From positions 3,038,001 through 3,102,000 of the forward strand of contig NZ_CP108487.1 in the NCBI RefSeq assembly GCF_036226525.1: 64,000 nt of DNA, read 5' to 3'. This DNA comes from Kribbella sp. NBC_01245 (GTDB lineage: Bacteria; Actinomycetota; Actinomycetes; Propionibacteriales; Kribbellaceae). Numbering within the stretch: the stretch's first letter is position 1; each line of letters starts with the position of its first letter. The notes under the pieces are model-generated. The model ran no database searches, was not told the DNA's origin, and saw nothing but the letters and a program-made list of their open reading frames with translations. A program made the position numbers and the translations under genes. Below, one piece after another: positions 56,932 through 64,000 of the stretch.

Positions 56932-56958
56932 TTGGCACTCCCGAGTTATGAGTGCCAG
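56932..56958. promoter_or_regulatory. CIRCE operator
   Basis: TTGGCACTC-N9-GAGTGCCAG matches the CIRCE consensus TTAGCACTC-N9-GAGTGCTAA with one change per arm, compensated so that the arms still pair. It lies immediately upstream of hrcA and is the binding site for HrcA. Confidence 0.92.
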
Positions 56959-56995
56959 TCTACCGAGCCACCAACGTCCTCTGCGCCTCTGGCCG

Positions 56996-58090
56996 TCAGG
57001 CTGTGTCCGGGGTCGCATCCAGCGGTACGGCGGCCGGCCGCGCCACGGTGCTGCCCACCTCGACGGTCTGATCGCGCTCGGCGGCTTCGAGCAGCGACTC
57101 CATCACGTCGAGCACGTGGAACGCCAGCGATCCGCTCGCGCGGTGCTCCGTCCCGGTGCGGATCGCGCGGGCCATATCGGCTACTCCTACCCCGCGACCG
57201 GCGCCCGCATACCCACCGGCAACGTCTAGCGCCTGCCAGTCGCCCGTCTTGGGACTCCAGAGCTCGACCTGGCCGTCGAAGTTGTTCGGGTCGGGCACGG
57301 ACAAGGTGCCGGCCGTGCCGAACACCTCGATCCGGGGCATCCGGCTGGCCCACACGTCGAAGCTCATCAGCACCGTGCTCAACGCGCCCGAGGTGTGCTC
57401 GACGATGCCGGTCAGATGCGTCGGGATGTCCACGCCGAACGTCGTTCCCGCTCGCGGCCCGGAGTGGATCGTCCGCTCCGCGTGCGCCCTACTCGCTCGG
57501 GCCGTCACGCGAGCGACCGGCCCGAGCAGGGTCACCAGGGCCGTCAGGTAGTACGGGCCCATGTCGAGCAGCGGCCCTCCCCCGGCCTGGTAGTAGAACT
57601 CGGGCGCGGGATGCCACCGCTCATGCCCGGCCGTGACGAACGACGCCGTCGCGGCCGTCGGCACCCCGATATCGCCGCGATCCAGCGCCGCCCGCGCGGT
57701 CTGAACGCCCGTACCGAGAACGGTGTCCGGCGCGCACCCGACCCGCACTCCGCGCGCCTTTGCAGCGGCCAGCACTGGCTCGGCCTCGGTACGACGTACG
57801 GCCAGCGGCTTTTCGCCGTACACGTGCTTGCCGGCCTCGATCGCCGCCAGCGCGACCGACGCGTGCGCTGCCGGAATCGTCAGGTTGAGCACCACGTCGA
57901 CGTCGGGATCTTTGAGTAAGTCGTCCGACGTCAAGGCGCGGACGTTCTCCCGTTTGGCAGCCACTTCCACCGCGCGATCGAGGTCCAGGTCCGCGACCGC
58001 GACCACCTCGACACCGGGCAGTACGGCGAGGTGGTCCAGGTAGGTGCCGCTGATGACGCCGGTGCCGATGATGCCGACGCGGGCGTTCAC
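56996..58090 (-). CDS. Gfo/Idh/MocA-family oxidoreductase
   Basis: A 364-residue NAD(P)-dependent sugar oxidoreductase: Rossmann motif [19 protein letters not shown] (Lys of the EKP motif), a C-terminal alpha/beta domain with [19 protein letters not shown] (Asp/His-type site) and [12 protein letters not shown]. Its GTG start overlaps the ThuA stop (GTGA), so it acts with the ThuA protein, probably in catabolism of a sugar derivative. The divergent MBL gene lies beyond ThuA. Confidence 0.9.
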   Translation of the reverse strand: MNARVGIIGTGVISGTYLDHLAVLPGVEVVAVADLDLDRAVEVAAKRENVRALTSDDLLKDPDVDVVLNLTIPAAHASVALAAIEAGKHVYGEKPLAVRRTEAEPVLAAAKARGVRVGCAPDTVLGTGVQTARAALDRGDIGVPTAATASFVTAGHERWHPAPEFYYQAGGGPLLDMGPYYLTALVTLLGPVARVTARASRAHAERTIHSGPRAGTTFGVDIPTHLTGIVEHTSGALSTVLMSFDVWASRMPRIEVFGTAGTLSVPDPNNFDGQVELWSPKTGDWQALDVAGGYAGAGRGVGVADMARAIRTGTEHRASGSLAFHVLDVMESLLEAAERDQTVEVGSTVARPAAVPLDATPDTA

Positions 58091-58731
58091 CGGCTCGCCC
58101 ACAGCAGGCCTCGCTCGATCATCGTGCGGACCTCGGGCACGTCCAGGTCCTCCAGGCTGTGCCCGGGAGTGCAGACGAAGATGCGGCCCTCGCCCCAGGT
58201 GCGGGTCCAGACCGCGGGCATGGTCGCGCCCTCGATCCACGGGTAGTCCGGGTGACCGCGGAAGGTGGTGGTGGCCAGCACGTTGTTGGTCGGGTCGGCG
58301 TGCACGTAGTACTGCTCGGTGTGCAGGTCGAAATGCGTCAGTCCCTCGACGATCGGGTGATCCGCGACGATCTGGATCTCGTGGTCGACGAACCCGCCGG
58401 GGTGCGAGATGAACTGGCCGCCGGTGATGAACTGGTAGTCGGTGTTGTCGCGGAACGAGTCCACGATGCCGCCGTGCCAACCGGCGAATCCGGTGCCGCC
58501 CCGGATCGCGGTCTCGAGGCCCTTGCACTGCTCGGCGGTGATCTCGCCCATGCTGATGCACTGCAGCACCAGATCGGTGCCGGCCAGGTCGAGATAGGCG
58601 TCCAGGTCGTCGGTCACCTCGACGGCGAACCCGTTCTCCTTCAGGTACGGCGTGAACAGCTCGGTCGCTTCCTGCGGCTTGTGCCCTGGCCAACCGCCCC
58701 AGACCACGAGGGCTCGTCGTTCTGCGGTCAC
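58087..58731 (-). CDS. ThuA-domain protein
   Basis: A 214-residue class-I-glutamine-amidotransferase-like protein of the ThuA family: RALVVWGGWPGHKPQEA, FAGWHGG, QFISHPGG and WTRTWGEGRIFVCTPGHSLEDL are hallmarks. ThuA proteins act in trehalose-type sugar or glycoside breakdown beside Gfo/Idh oxidoreductases, as here. GTG 58731 has GAGGA about 8 nt upstream; longer starts run into the divergent promoter. Confidence 0.88.
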   Translation of the reverse strand: MTAERRALVVWGGWPGHKPQEATELFTPYLKENGFAVEVTDDLDAYLDLAGTDLVLQCISMGEITAEQCKGLETAIRGGTGFAGWHGGIVDSFRDNTDYQFITGGQFISHPGGFVDHEIQIVADHPIVEGLTHFDLHTEQYYVHADPTNNVLATTTFRGHPDYPWIEGATMPAVWTRTWGEGRIFVCTPGHSLEDLDVPEVRTMIERGLLWASR

Positions 58732-58829
58732 GTGATTTGTCCTCACAGAGATCGGATGAGTCCACCCGACCCTAGGTGTCCACTTGACCGCCTTCAAGGG
58801 GTATCCCACGGGCCGGTTAGGCTCCTTGG

Positions 58830-59708
58830 GTGACTGCGAACTGGACCGAGCTGGGCGACCGTTGCTGGGTCCGCCGTTATCCCGAGTGGGACCTGAACAT
58901 CGGCGTCGTGGCGGGGTCGGCCGGCGTGCTGGTGATCGACACCCACGCGACCGTGTCCTACGCGACCTCGTTGCTGGACGACGTACGGCAACTCGTGCCT
59001 GGGTCCGAGGTTCGTTGGGCGGTCAACACGCACGCGCATTTCGACCACACCTTCGGCAACTCCGTCTTCGCGGACGCGGGCGTCACCGTCATCTCGCAGG
59101 AGAACGCGGCGGCCCAACTGCTCGAGCGCGGGCCTTTGCTGCAGCAGCGGTACGTCGAGAACCCGGGCGTCGACCCGGATTTCCCGACGATCCCGGCCGA
59201 CGTCATCGCCGAGATCGCCGTTGCTCCGGTGGTCGCGGCGAGTGAGACGTTCGCGGTCGCCAAGGTGATCGACCTCGGCGACCGGCGGGTGGAGTTGTTG
59301 CACCTGGGCAACGGTCATACCGACGGCGACATCGTCGTACTGGTGCCGGACGCGGACGTCATCTTCACGGGTGACCTGGTCGAGTCGTCGGGCCCACCGT
59401 CGTACGGCGACGACTGTTATCCGCTCGACTGGCCGGACACGCTCGACCGGATCGTCGGGTTGCTGACGGCAACGACCCGGGTGGTGCCGGGGCACGGGCC
59501 GGTCGTCGACGCCGAATTCGTCCGCGACCAGGGTGGCGAGATCGGCTCGGTGGCGAACAACATCTCCGGCCTCCACCACAACGGGGCGACGCTCGACTAC
59601 GCCTTGCGGCACGACGAATGGCCTTATCCGACGGCGCAACTGGCCGACGCGGTCCGGCGTGGTTACGAGCAGCTCGGCGGGGTCCGGCGCACGCTGCCGA
59701 TGGCGTGA
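58830..59708 (+). CDS. MBL-fold metallohydrolase
   Basis: A 292-residue metallo-beta-lactamase-fold enzyme: zinc motif NTHAHFDHTFG, HLGNGHTDGDIV, FTGDLVESSGPP and VVPGHGPV. It resembles the quorum-quenching lactonase and B-class lactamase-like group without matching either exactly. GTG 58830 was chosen. It is divergent from the ThuA/Gfo pair; the substrate is unknown. Confidence 0.9.
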   Translation: MTANWTELGDRCWVRRYPEWDLNIGVVAGSAGVLVIDTHATVSYATSLLDDVRQLVPGSEVRWAVNTHAHFDHTFGNSVFADAGVTVISQENAAAQLLERGPLLQQRYVENPGVDPDFPTIPADVIAEIAVAPVVAASETFAVAKVIDLGDRRVELLHLGNGHTDGDIVVLVPDADVIFTGDLVESSGPPSYGDDCYPLDWPDTLDRIVGLLTATTRVVPGHGPVVDAEFVRDQGGEIGSVANNISGLHHNGATLDYALRHDEWPYPTAQLADAVRRGYEQLGGVRRTLPMA

Positions 59709-59789
59709 TTGGGCAACGGTTGACGAACAACCGAGTCTGAATGTTGCCGAGCTCTGCCCACGCCGGGGGCGAGCCCCTATGGTTCCCGC

Positions 59790-60323
59790 ATGACCGAAAC
59801 TCCTGAGGGCCCGACGCCGCCGTCCAGCCCGGAAACACCGCAAGACACGGCCGGCCCGAAGCAGCCCGGTCCCACCACTCCGGAGTCTCAGCCGCCGCCT
59901 GCGCCCAGTTACCAGGCTCCCGCTCCGGGCCCGCAGGCGCCGGGGTACCAGCCCGGTAACCAGGCCGGTCCCGGTTACCAGCCGCCGGCCGCCGTCCCGC
60001 TGCGCCCCGACGAGGAGCGCACCTGGGGGTTGCTCGCGCATATCGGCACGCTCGTGCTCGGCTTCATCGCCCCGCTGGTCGTCCTGCTGGTCCAGGGCGA
60101 GAGGTCCGCCAAGGTGCGCGAGCACTCGGTCGAGTCGCTGAACTTCCAGATCACGGCCTTCATCGGCTACGTCGTCTCGTGGGTTCTCACCTTCATCTTC
60201 ATCGGCTTCATCACCTGGTTCCTGGTCTGGGTGGCCGCAGTCGTGTTCGCCATCATCGCGACCATCGCGGCGAGCAAGGGCGAGGCGTACAAGTACCCGT
60301 TCGCGCTGCGTTTGGTGAAGTAG
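59790..60323 (+). CDS. DUF4870-domain membrane protein
   Basis: A 177-residue membrane protein: a Pro/Gln-rich disordered N-terminus (residues 1-70), then the DUF4870 core with EERTWGLLAHIGTLVLGFI, helix APLVVLLVQG, the conserved KVREHSVESLNFQ and a long helix pair (SWVLTFIFIGFITWFLVWVA). The function is unknown. Its stop codon TAG takes its last base from the first base of the adjacent inverted-repeat element. Confidence 0.87.
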   Translation: MTETPEGPTPPSSPETPQDTAGPKQPGPTTPESQPPPAPSYQAPAPGPQAPGYQPGNQAGPGYQPPAAVPLRPDEERTWGLLAHIGTLVLGFIAPLVVLLVQGERSAKVREHSVESLNFQITAFIGYVVSWVLTFIFIGFITWFLVWVAAVVFAIIATIAASKGEAYKYPFALRLVK

Positions 60324-60484
60324 TGTCCCGTAAAGGATGTGGCTTGACCGATGGTGGTGGTCAGGTGCGTGCATCGCTAGGCGGAGAAGCTGCCTCGATG
60401 CTCTTTATCGTGGCTGCTTCTCCAACGACGCGAGGTGCGTGCCTGGGCGCCGCCAGCGGTTGAGCCACATCCTTTACGGGACAC
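60323..60484. mobile_element. 162-bp MITE-like element with 22-bp terminal inverted repeats
   Basis: Perfect 22-bp inverted repeats lie at 60323-60344 and 60463-60484 (outer ends GTGTCCCGTAAAGG...CCTTTACGGGACAC). The 118-bp interior has no gene but holds further partial complementarity. No clear target duplication is visible. Its left edge forms the end of the DUF4870 stop codon and its right edge is 77 bp from the NCS1 gene. It fits a non-autonomous element mobilised by a transposase elsewhere. Confidence 0.7.
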
Positions 60485-60561
60485 ATCGCCGGTTATTCGT
60501 TGACACGCGCGCGTCTCGTACCTCAGGTTGGTCCAAACCGACCGGCGGACGAGGTGGCGCG

Positions 60562-62103
60562 ATGACATCCACGGCAGCATCTCCAGAGCAGATCACGCAT
60601 CCGGACGGCCGGGTCGAACTATCCGATCCGGCCGTACTGGCGGACAGCCGCTACGGCAACGCCGAGCTGGCCCCGACGCGTTTACCCGAGCGCCACTGGA
60701 CGACGTACAACTATGCGGCCCTGTGGATGGGGATGGCGCACAACATCCCGTCGTACCTGCTGGCCGCGGGTTTGGTTGCCATCGGCATGAACTGGCTGCA
60801 GGCCTTTCTCACCATCACCCTCGGCAACCTGATCGTGCTCGTACCACTGCTGCTCAACAGCCATGCCGGCACGAAGTACGGCATCCCCTTCCCGGTCTTC
60901 GCGCGGGCCTTCTACGGCGTCCGCGGGGCGAACTTCCCGGCACTGCTGCGGGCCTTCATCGCCTGTGGCTGGTTCGGCATCCAGACCTGGGTCGGCGGTC
61001 AGGCGATCTTCGTCATCGTCGGCAAACTGGCCGGTGACAGCTGGACGGGTGCCGGTGCGGTCGGCGGTTATCCGTGGACGCTTTGGCTGAGCTTCGCGTT
61101 CTTCTGGGTGCTCCAGATGGTGCTGATCTGGCGGGGTATCGAGGGTTTGCGGCGCTTCGAGAATTGGGCCGCGCCGCTGGTCACCGTGGCGTTCCTCGCG
61201 CTGATGATCTGGGTGCTGGTCAAGGCCGGCGGTTTCGGCCCGATCCTGTCGCAGCCCTCGCAGCTCGGCTGGGACGCCGACTTCTGGAAGATCTTCGCGC
61301 CGTCGCTGATGGGCATGATCGCCTTCTGGGCAACGCTTTCGCTGAACATGCCCGACTTCACCCGGTTCGGGCAGGGACAACGCCAGCAGGCCATCGGCCA
61401 GATCATCGGCCTGCCTACCACGATGTCGTTCATCGCGCTCGTCTCGATCGTCACCACCTCCGGCACCGTGGTGATCTACGGCGAGGCCATCTGGGACCCG
61501 GTCGAACTCGCGCGCCGGTTCGACAGCCCGGTCGTGGTCGTGATCGGTCTGGTGATGGCGATCCTCGCGACCATGTCCTGCAACGTCGCGGCCAACGTGG
61601 TCAGTCCGTCGTACGACTTCTCCAACGCCTTGCCGCGCTGGCTGAACTTCCGCACCGCGGGTCTGCTCACCGGCGTGATCGGCATCCTGATCCAGCCCTG
61701 GCGGTTGATCTCGGACCCGGAGATCTACATCTTCGTTTGGCTCTCCTTCTACGGTGGCGTGCTCGCGTCGGTGGCCGGCGTCCTGATCGCGGGCTACTGG
61801 TTCATCGCCCGCACCGAGCTGCATCTCGCTGACCTCTACCAGGTTGGCGGCCGCTACTGGTTCTCCTCCGGCTGGAACTGGCGCGCGGTCGTCGCCACGT
61901 TCGCCGGCGCCGTACTGGCCGTCGGTGGCGCCTACTCCAACCCGGGCGGCGGCCCGTTCCCCGCGGACGGGTTGATCCCGTTCCTGAAGCCGCTGTACGA
62001 CTACTCGTGGCTGGTCGGTCTGGCCGTCGGGTTCGTGGTCTTCCTTGCTCTCTCAAGGACTGGGCGGTTGGGCGCGCGTCAACGCTCTGCTGTGGTTCGT
62101 TGA
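60562..62103 (+). CDS. NCS1-family nucleobase:cation symporter
   Basis: A 513-residue permease with 12 predicted helices. It starts with an NCS1 N-terminal tail (RYGNAELAPTRLPERHWTTYNYAALWMGM), and helices 1 and 6 carry the substrate-site patterns of the cytosine/allantoin/hydantoin group (GMAHNIPSYLLAAGL; LSLNMPDFTRFG; SCNVAANVVSPSYDFSNALP). It imports purine, pyrimidine, allantoin or hydantoin with a cation; the exact substrate is not clear. ATG 60562 has GAGG upstream. Confidence 0.92.
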   Translation: MTSTAASPEQITHPDGRVELSDPAVLADSRYGNAELAPTRLPERHWTTYNYAALWMGMAHNIPSYLLAAGLVAIGMNWLQAFLTITLGNLIVLVPLLLNSHAGTKYGIPFPVFARAFYGVRGANFPALLRAFIACGWFGIQTWVGGQAIFVIVGKLAGDSWTGAGAVGGYPWTLWLSFAFFWVLQMVLIWRGIEGLRRFENWAAPLVTVAFLALMIWVLVKAGGFGPILSQPSQLGWDADFWKIFAPSLMGMIAFWATLSLNMPDFTRFGQGQRQQAIGQIIGLPTTMSFIALVSIVTTSGTVVIYGEAIWDPVELARRFDSPVVVVIGLVMAILATMSCNVAANVVSPSYDFSNALPRWLNFRTAGLLTGVIGILIQPWRLISDPEIYIFVWLSFYGGVLASVAGVLIAGYWFIARTELHLADLYQVGGRYWFSSGWNWRAVVATFAGAVLAVGGAYSNPGGGPFPADGLIPFLKPLYDYSWLVGLAVGFVVFLALSRTGRLGARQRSAVVR

Positions 62104-62119
62104 TGGTTACGGTAGTGCG

Positions 62120-62950
62120 GTGACCGATCGCTATGGCTCAGACGTCCTCGCGGGTGACTGGAACAAACCGAAGAACGGCCGCACGGTCGACCTCGAGATC
62201 TCCAAAGGACTCGTCGTCGAGGAACCGTCCTCCGGCTTCGTCGGCGCGGTGGTCCGTTGGGAACACGGCGTCGTCGATCTCGAAGACCGGCACGGCCAGG
62301 TGCGGACGTACCCACTCGGCCCCGGCTTCTGGGTGGACGGCAAGCCCGTTGCTCTGAAGGCTCCCGCCAAGGCCGGCCCGGTCGCCCCTAGCCGTACGGC
62401 GTCTGGGTCCGTGGCCGTATCGGGTGTGAAGGCGCGAGTGGCGCGAGCAGGGCGGATCTACGTCGAAGGCCGTCACGACGCGGAACTGGTGGAGAAGGTC
62501 TGGGGCGACGACCTCCGCATCGAGGGCGTCGTCGTCGAATACCTCGAAGGCATCGACGACCTCCCGTCGATCGTCTCATCGTTCGATCCTGGGCCTGGCC
62601 GTCATCTGGGGGTGCTGGTCGACCATCTGGTGCCCGGGTCGAAGGAGTCGAAGATCGCGGCCCAGGTGACCGGGGACCACGTGCTGGTCGTCGGCCACCC
62701 GTTCATCGACATCTGGGAAGCGGTCAAACCGTCATCCCTTGGCATCGCCGCCTGGCCGAAAATCCCGCACGGCCAATCCTGGAAACACGGCATCCTCGAA
62801 ACCTTCGGCTGGCCGTCTACCACCCAAGCGGACGTGGCGGCCGCCTGGAAACACATCCTCGGCAAGGTCACCACCTACGCCGACCTAGAACCAGCCCTCC
62901 TAGGCCGCGTCGAAGAACTAATAGACTTCGTCACCACAACCCCGGAATAA
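62120..62950 (+). CDS. DUF3097-family protein
   Basis: A 276-residue protein of an actinobacterial family of unknown function: DRYGSDVLAGDWNKPKNGRT start, a beta-rich N-terminal part, then a TOPRIM-like segment (AGRIYVEGRHDAELVEKVWG, GVLVDHLVPGSKESKIA, VLVVGHPFIDIWEAVKPS) that may bind metal or nucleic acid. GTG 62120 was chosen. It is 16 bp downstream of the permease gene. Confidence 0.85.
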   Translation: MTDRYGSDVLAGDWNKPKNGRTVDLEISKGLVVEEPSSGFVGAVVRWEHGVVDLEDRHGQVRTYPLGPGFWVDGKPVALKAPAKAGPVAPSRTASGSVAVSGVKARVARAGRIYVEGRHDAELVEKVWGDDLRIEGVVVEYLEGIDDLPSIVSSFDPGPGRHLGVLVDHLVPGSKESKIAAQVTGDHVLVVGHPFIDIWEAVKPSSLGIAAWPKIPHGQSWKHGILETFGWPSTTQADVAAAWKHILGKVTTYADLEPALLGRVEELIDFVTTTPE

Positions 62951-62966
62951 CCCCGCCCCTCCCTTC

Positions 62967-63060
62967 TTTGCGTTGATTCGTCTGCATCCGCTCGCCCTTT
63001 CCCGCGGCGAGTCGATTGGTCACCGGCGCGGGCGGGCGGATTCGGACGAATCAACGCTAA
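62967..63060. repeat. inverted repeat, second copy of the 32543 family
   Basis: Thirty-bp arms at 62967-62996 and 63031-63060 pair with four mismatches; they share TTTGCRTTSATTCGTC...ATCCGC with the perfect copy at 32543-32638. The element follows the DUF3097 stop by 16 bp and precedes the IS30 copy. The loop differs completely between the copies. Confidence 0.8.
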
Positions 63061-63103
63061 TCGCCTGCGAGGTATGGACTTCTACTCCGGGCTTTTGGTG
63101 GGC

Positions 63104-63182
63104 ACCCGTCCCCCTGAGTTCTTCCGAATTGTCAGGCCGGTCCGGGCCGCGTCAAAGGCAGCGGGCTATCAGGGGGACGGGT
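63104..63182. repeat. inverted repeat in the region upstream of the transposase
   Basis: ACCCGTCCCCCTGA (63104-63117) and its exact complement (63169-63182) flank 51 bp. This lies 139 bp upstream of the IS30-type transposase start and may belong to the left part of that element or to an unrelated hairpin. The true IS end could not be fixed because the right end is outside the window. The remaining sequence to 63320 shows no gene. Confidence 0.5.
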
Positions 63183-63320
63183 GAAGTCTGACCGGGTGGG
63201 GTGGTCGCCTGGCGCTGAGGCCTTCGGGCAAGCGAGGGCTAGCGATCGCGAACGTGGGTTACCACCCCGCCCATGGCGGGTTCACGTGGTTGTTGCAACA
63301 CCTCGATTTGAGGAGTTGTG

Positions 63321-64000
63321 ATGGTTATGTCGTTTGTGGAGGACAACGAGCGTCACGGTGCTGCCTTGTTGCGGCTGGTGGATTCGGGGGTCGGGGTAGC
63401 GGCTGCGTGTGAGTCGTTGGGGATCGGGCGTGGTCGTGGCTATGAGATCTTGCGGGCTCGTGGCCGTGGTTCGCGTCCGCGCACGGTGATCACTGATGCG
63501 TTGCGGGAGCAGGTCATCGCGGTGTTCAAGGAATCGGGGAACATCACTGGCGCGGGTTCGGCCTGCGGGTTGAGGCATGACACTGCCCGGCGGATCCTTG
63601 TCGTGGCCGGGCTGGTTCCCGCGGTGCGGGCCGTGAAACGCAAGACCCAGGCCAGGGTCCGCCTCGAGGAGTTGCTGGAGGCGGGCTGGTCCATCACGCG
63701 CGCAGCCAAGGAGGTGGGCGTGCATCCGGGTACTGCGCGGGACTGGCATCACGGGGTCCGCAGGGTGGGCAACACGCGGGTCTATCCCGATGGGCGGGTC
63801 GTGGACTACGGCACCACAACCCGATACTCCACTTCCATGACCCCATCAGCTGACGCGGTGATCAGCGACCGTTACCTGTGCCTGGACCAGCGGCTGGCGA
63901 TCGCCGATGGGCGGGTCAACAAACTCACCTTGACCGCGATCGCGGCCGGCATCGGCAAGGACAAGTCCACAGTCTCTCGTGAGATCCGCGCCCACAGTGT
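63321..64000 (+). CDS. IS30-family transposase (3' end beyond window)
   Basis: An open frame runs from ATG 63321 (AGGAG 5 nt upstream) to the window edge, at least 226 codons. Two N-terminal helix-turn-helix regions are visible (AAACESLGIGRGRGYEIL; WSITRAAKEVGVHPGTARDW), then DRYLCLDQRLAIADG and the IS30 motif LTAIAAGIGKDKSTVSREI. The catalytic DDE domain should follow outside. It is an intact element as far as it can be seen. Confidence 0.85.
   Translation, partial: MVMSFVEDNERHGAALLRLVDSGVGVAAACESLGIGRGRGYEILRARGRGSRPRTVITDALREQVIAVFKESGNITGAGSACGLRHDTARRILVVAGLVPAVRAVKRKTQARVRLEELLEAGWSITRAAKEVGVHPGTARDWHHGVRRVGNTRVYPDGRVVDYGTTTRYSTSMTPSADAVISDRYLCLDQRLAIADGRVNKLTLTAIAAGIGKDKSTVSREIRAHS

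Noticed and set aside
56996-58765. Fusion of a ThuA-region frame with the Gfo/Idh protein
   Set aside because: The upstream part is an out-of-frame reading of the ThuA gene. GTG 58090 with GTGA overlap gives the proper Rossmann start.

Overview
The window is high-GC actinobacterial chromosome, most like Kribbella or a relative in the Propionibacteriales. This rests on codon usage, frequent GTG starts, an S-(hydroxymethyl)mycothiol dehydrogenase (mycothiol is confined to actinobacteria), a F420-type PPOX protein and actinobacterial families such as DUF3097, DUF4870 and DUF6318. The genus is an inference.

Backbone. Read from right to left, the core genes hrcA-dnaJ-rsmE-phoH-ybeY-corC-(cdd-like)-era-leuA-recO-uppS-zur-glyS keep the order familiar from other actinobacteria, and all but zur are on the minus strand. 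Accessory blocks sit between these landmarks: an ECF sigma/Gmad2 pair between rsmE and phoH, vapBC between uppS and recO, a three-gene MacB-like ABC exporter and an oxidoreductase pair between leuA and recO, and a large block between zur and glyS.

Region by region. 1-9.4 kb: glyS (cut by the window edge), small enzymes and regulators, a TetR/FAD-monooxygenase divergent pair, and pepN. 9.4-14.2 kb: secreted proteins (DUF305 lipoprotein, discoidin-DUF1996 protein, discoidin-GH16 glucanase) with a divergent LacI regulator and palindromic operators. 14.2-22.3 kb: an eight-gene minus-strand operon related to the cyanobacterial/pseudomonad ebo (EDB) clusters: three TIM-barrel sugar-phosphate isomerase-like proteins, a myo-inositol-phosphate-synthase-like cyclase, a UbiA prenyltransferase, EboA, a TatD-like hydrolase and a phosphodiesterase. 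This is the most interesting system here. 22.4-27 kb: the zinc regulon (znuACB, zur) and a divergent His-rich YibE/F membrane protein sharing two Zur boxes. 27-32.4 kb: mycothiol-dependent formaldehyde oxidation, then an ABC-2 exporter with a two-component system. 32.4-44.5 kb: uppS, vapBC, recO, oxidoreductases, ABC exporter, and leuA with an attenuator leader peptide. 44.5-57 kb: PPOX protein, secreted proteins, and the era to hrcA core block with a CIRCE element. 57-64 kb: Gfo/Idh and ThuA, MBL hydrolase, DUF4870, a MITE-like element, an NCS1 permease, DUF3097, and the start of an IS30 transposase that runs off the window.

Repeats. Three loci carry 33-bp-period repeats with an 18-bp core (TCATCGGNCCCTTGTGAC). 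One array lies inside eboA and keeps its reading frame open. Two loci carry a related long inverted repeat, and a 162-bp element with 22-bp terminal inverted repeats abuts the DUF4870 gene. These look like mobile or proliferating non-coding repeats of this lineage. Starts were chosen from ribosome-binding sites and overlaps by eye; no database searches were possible.
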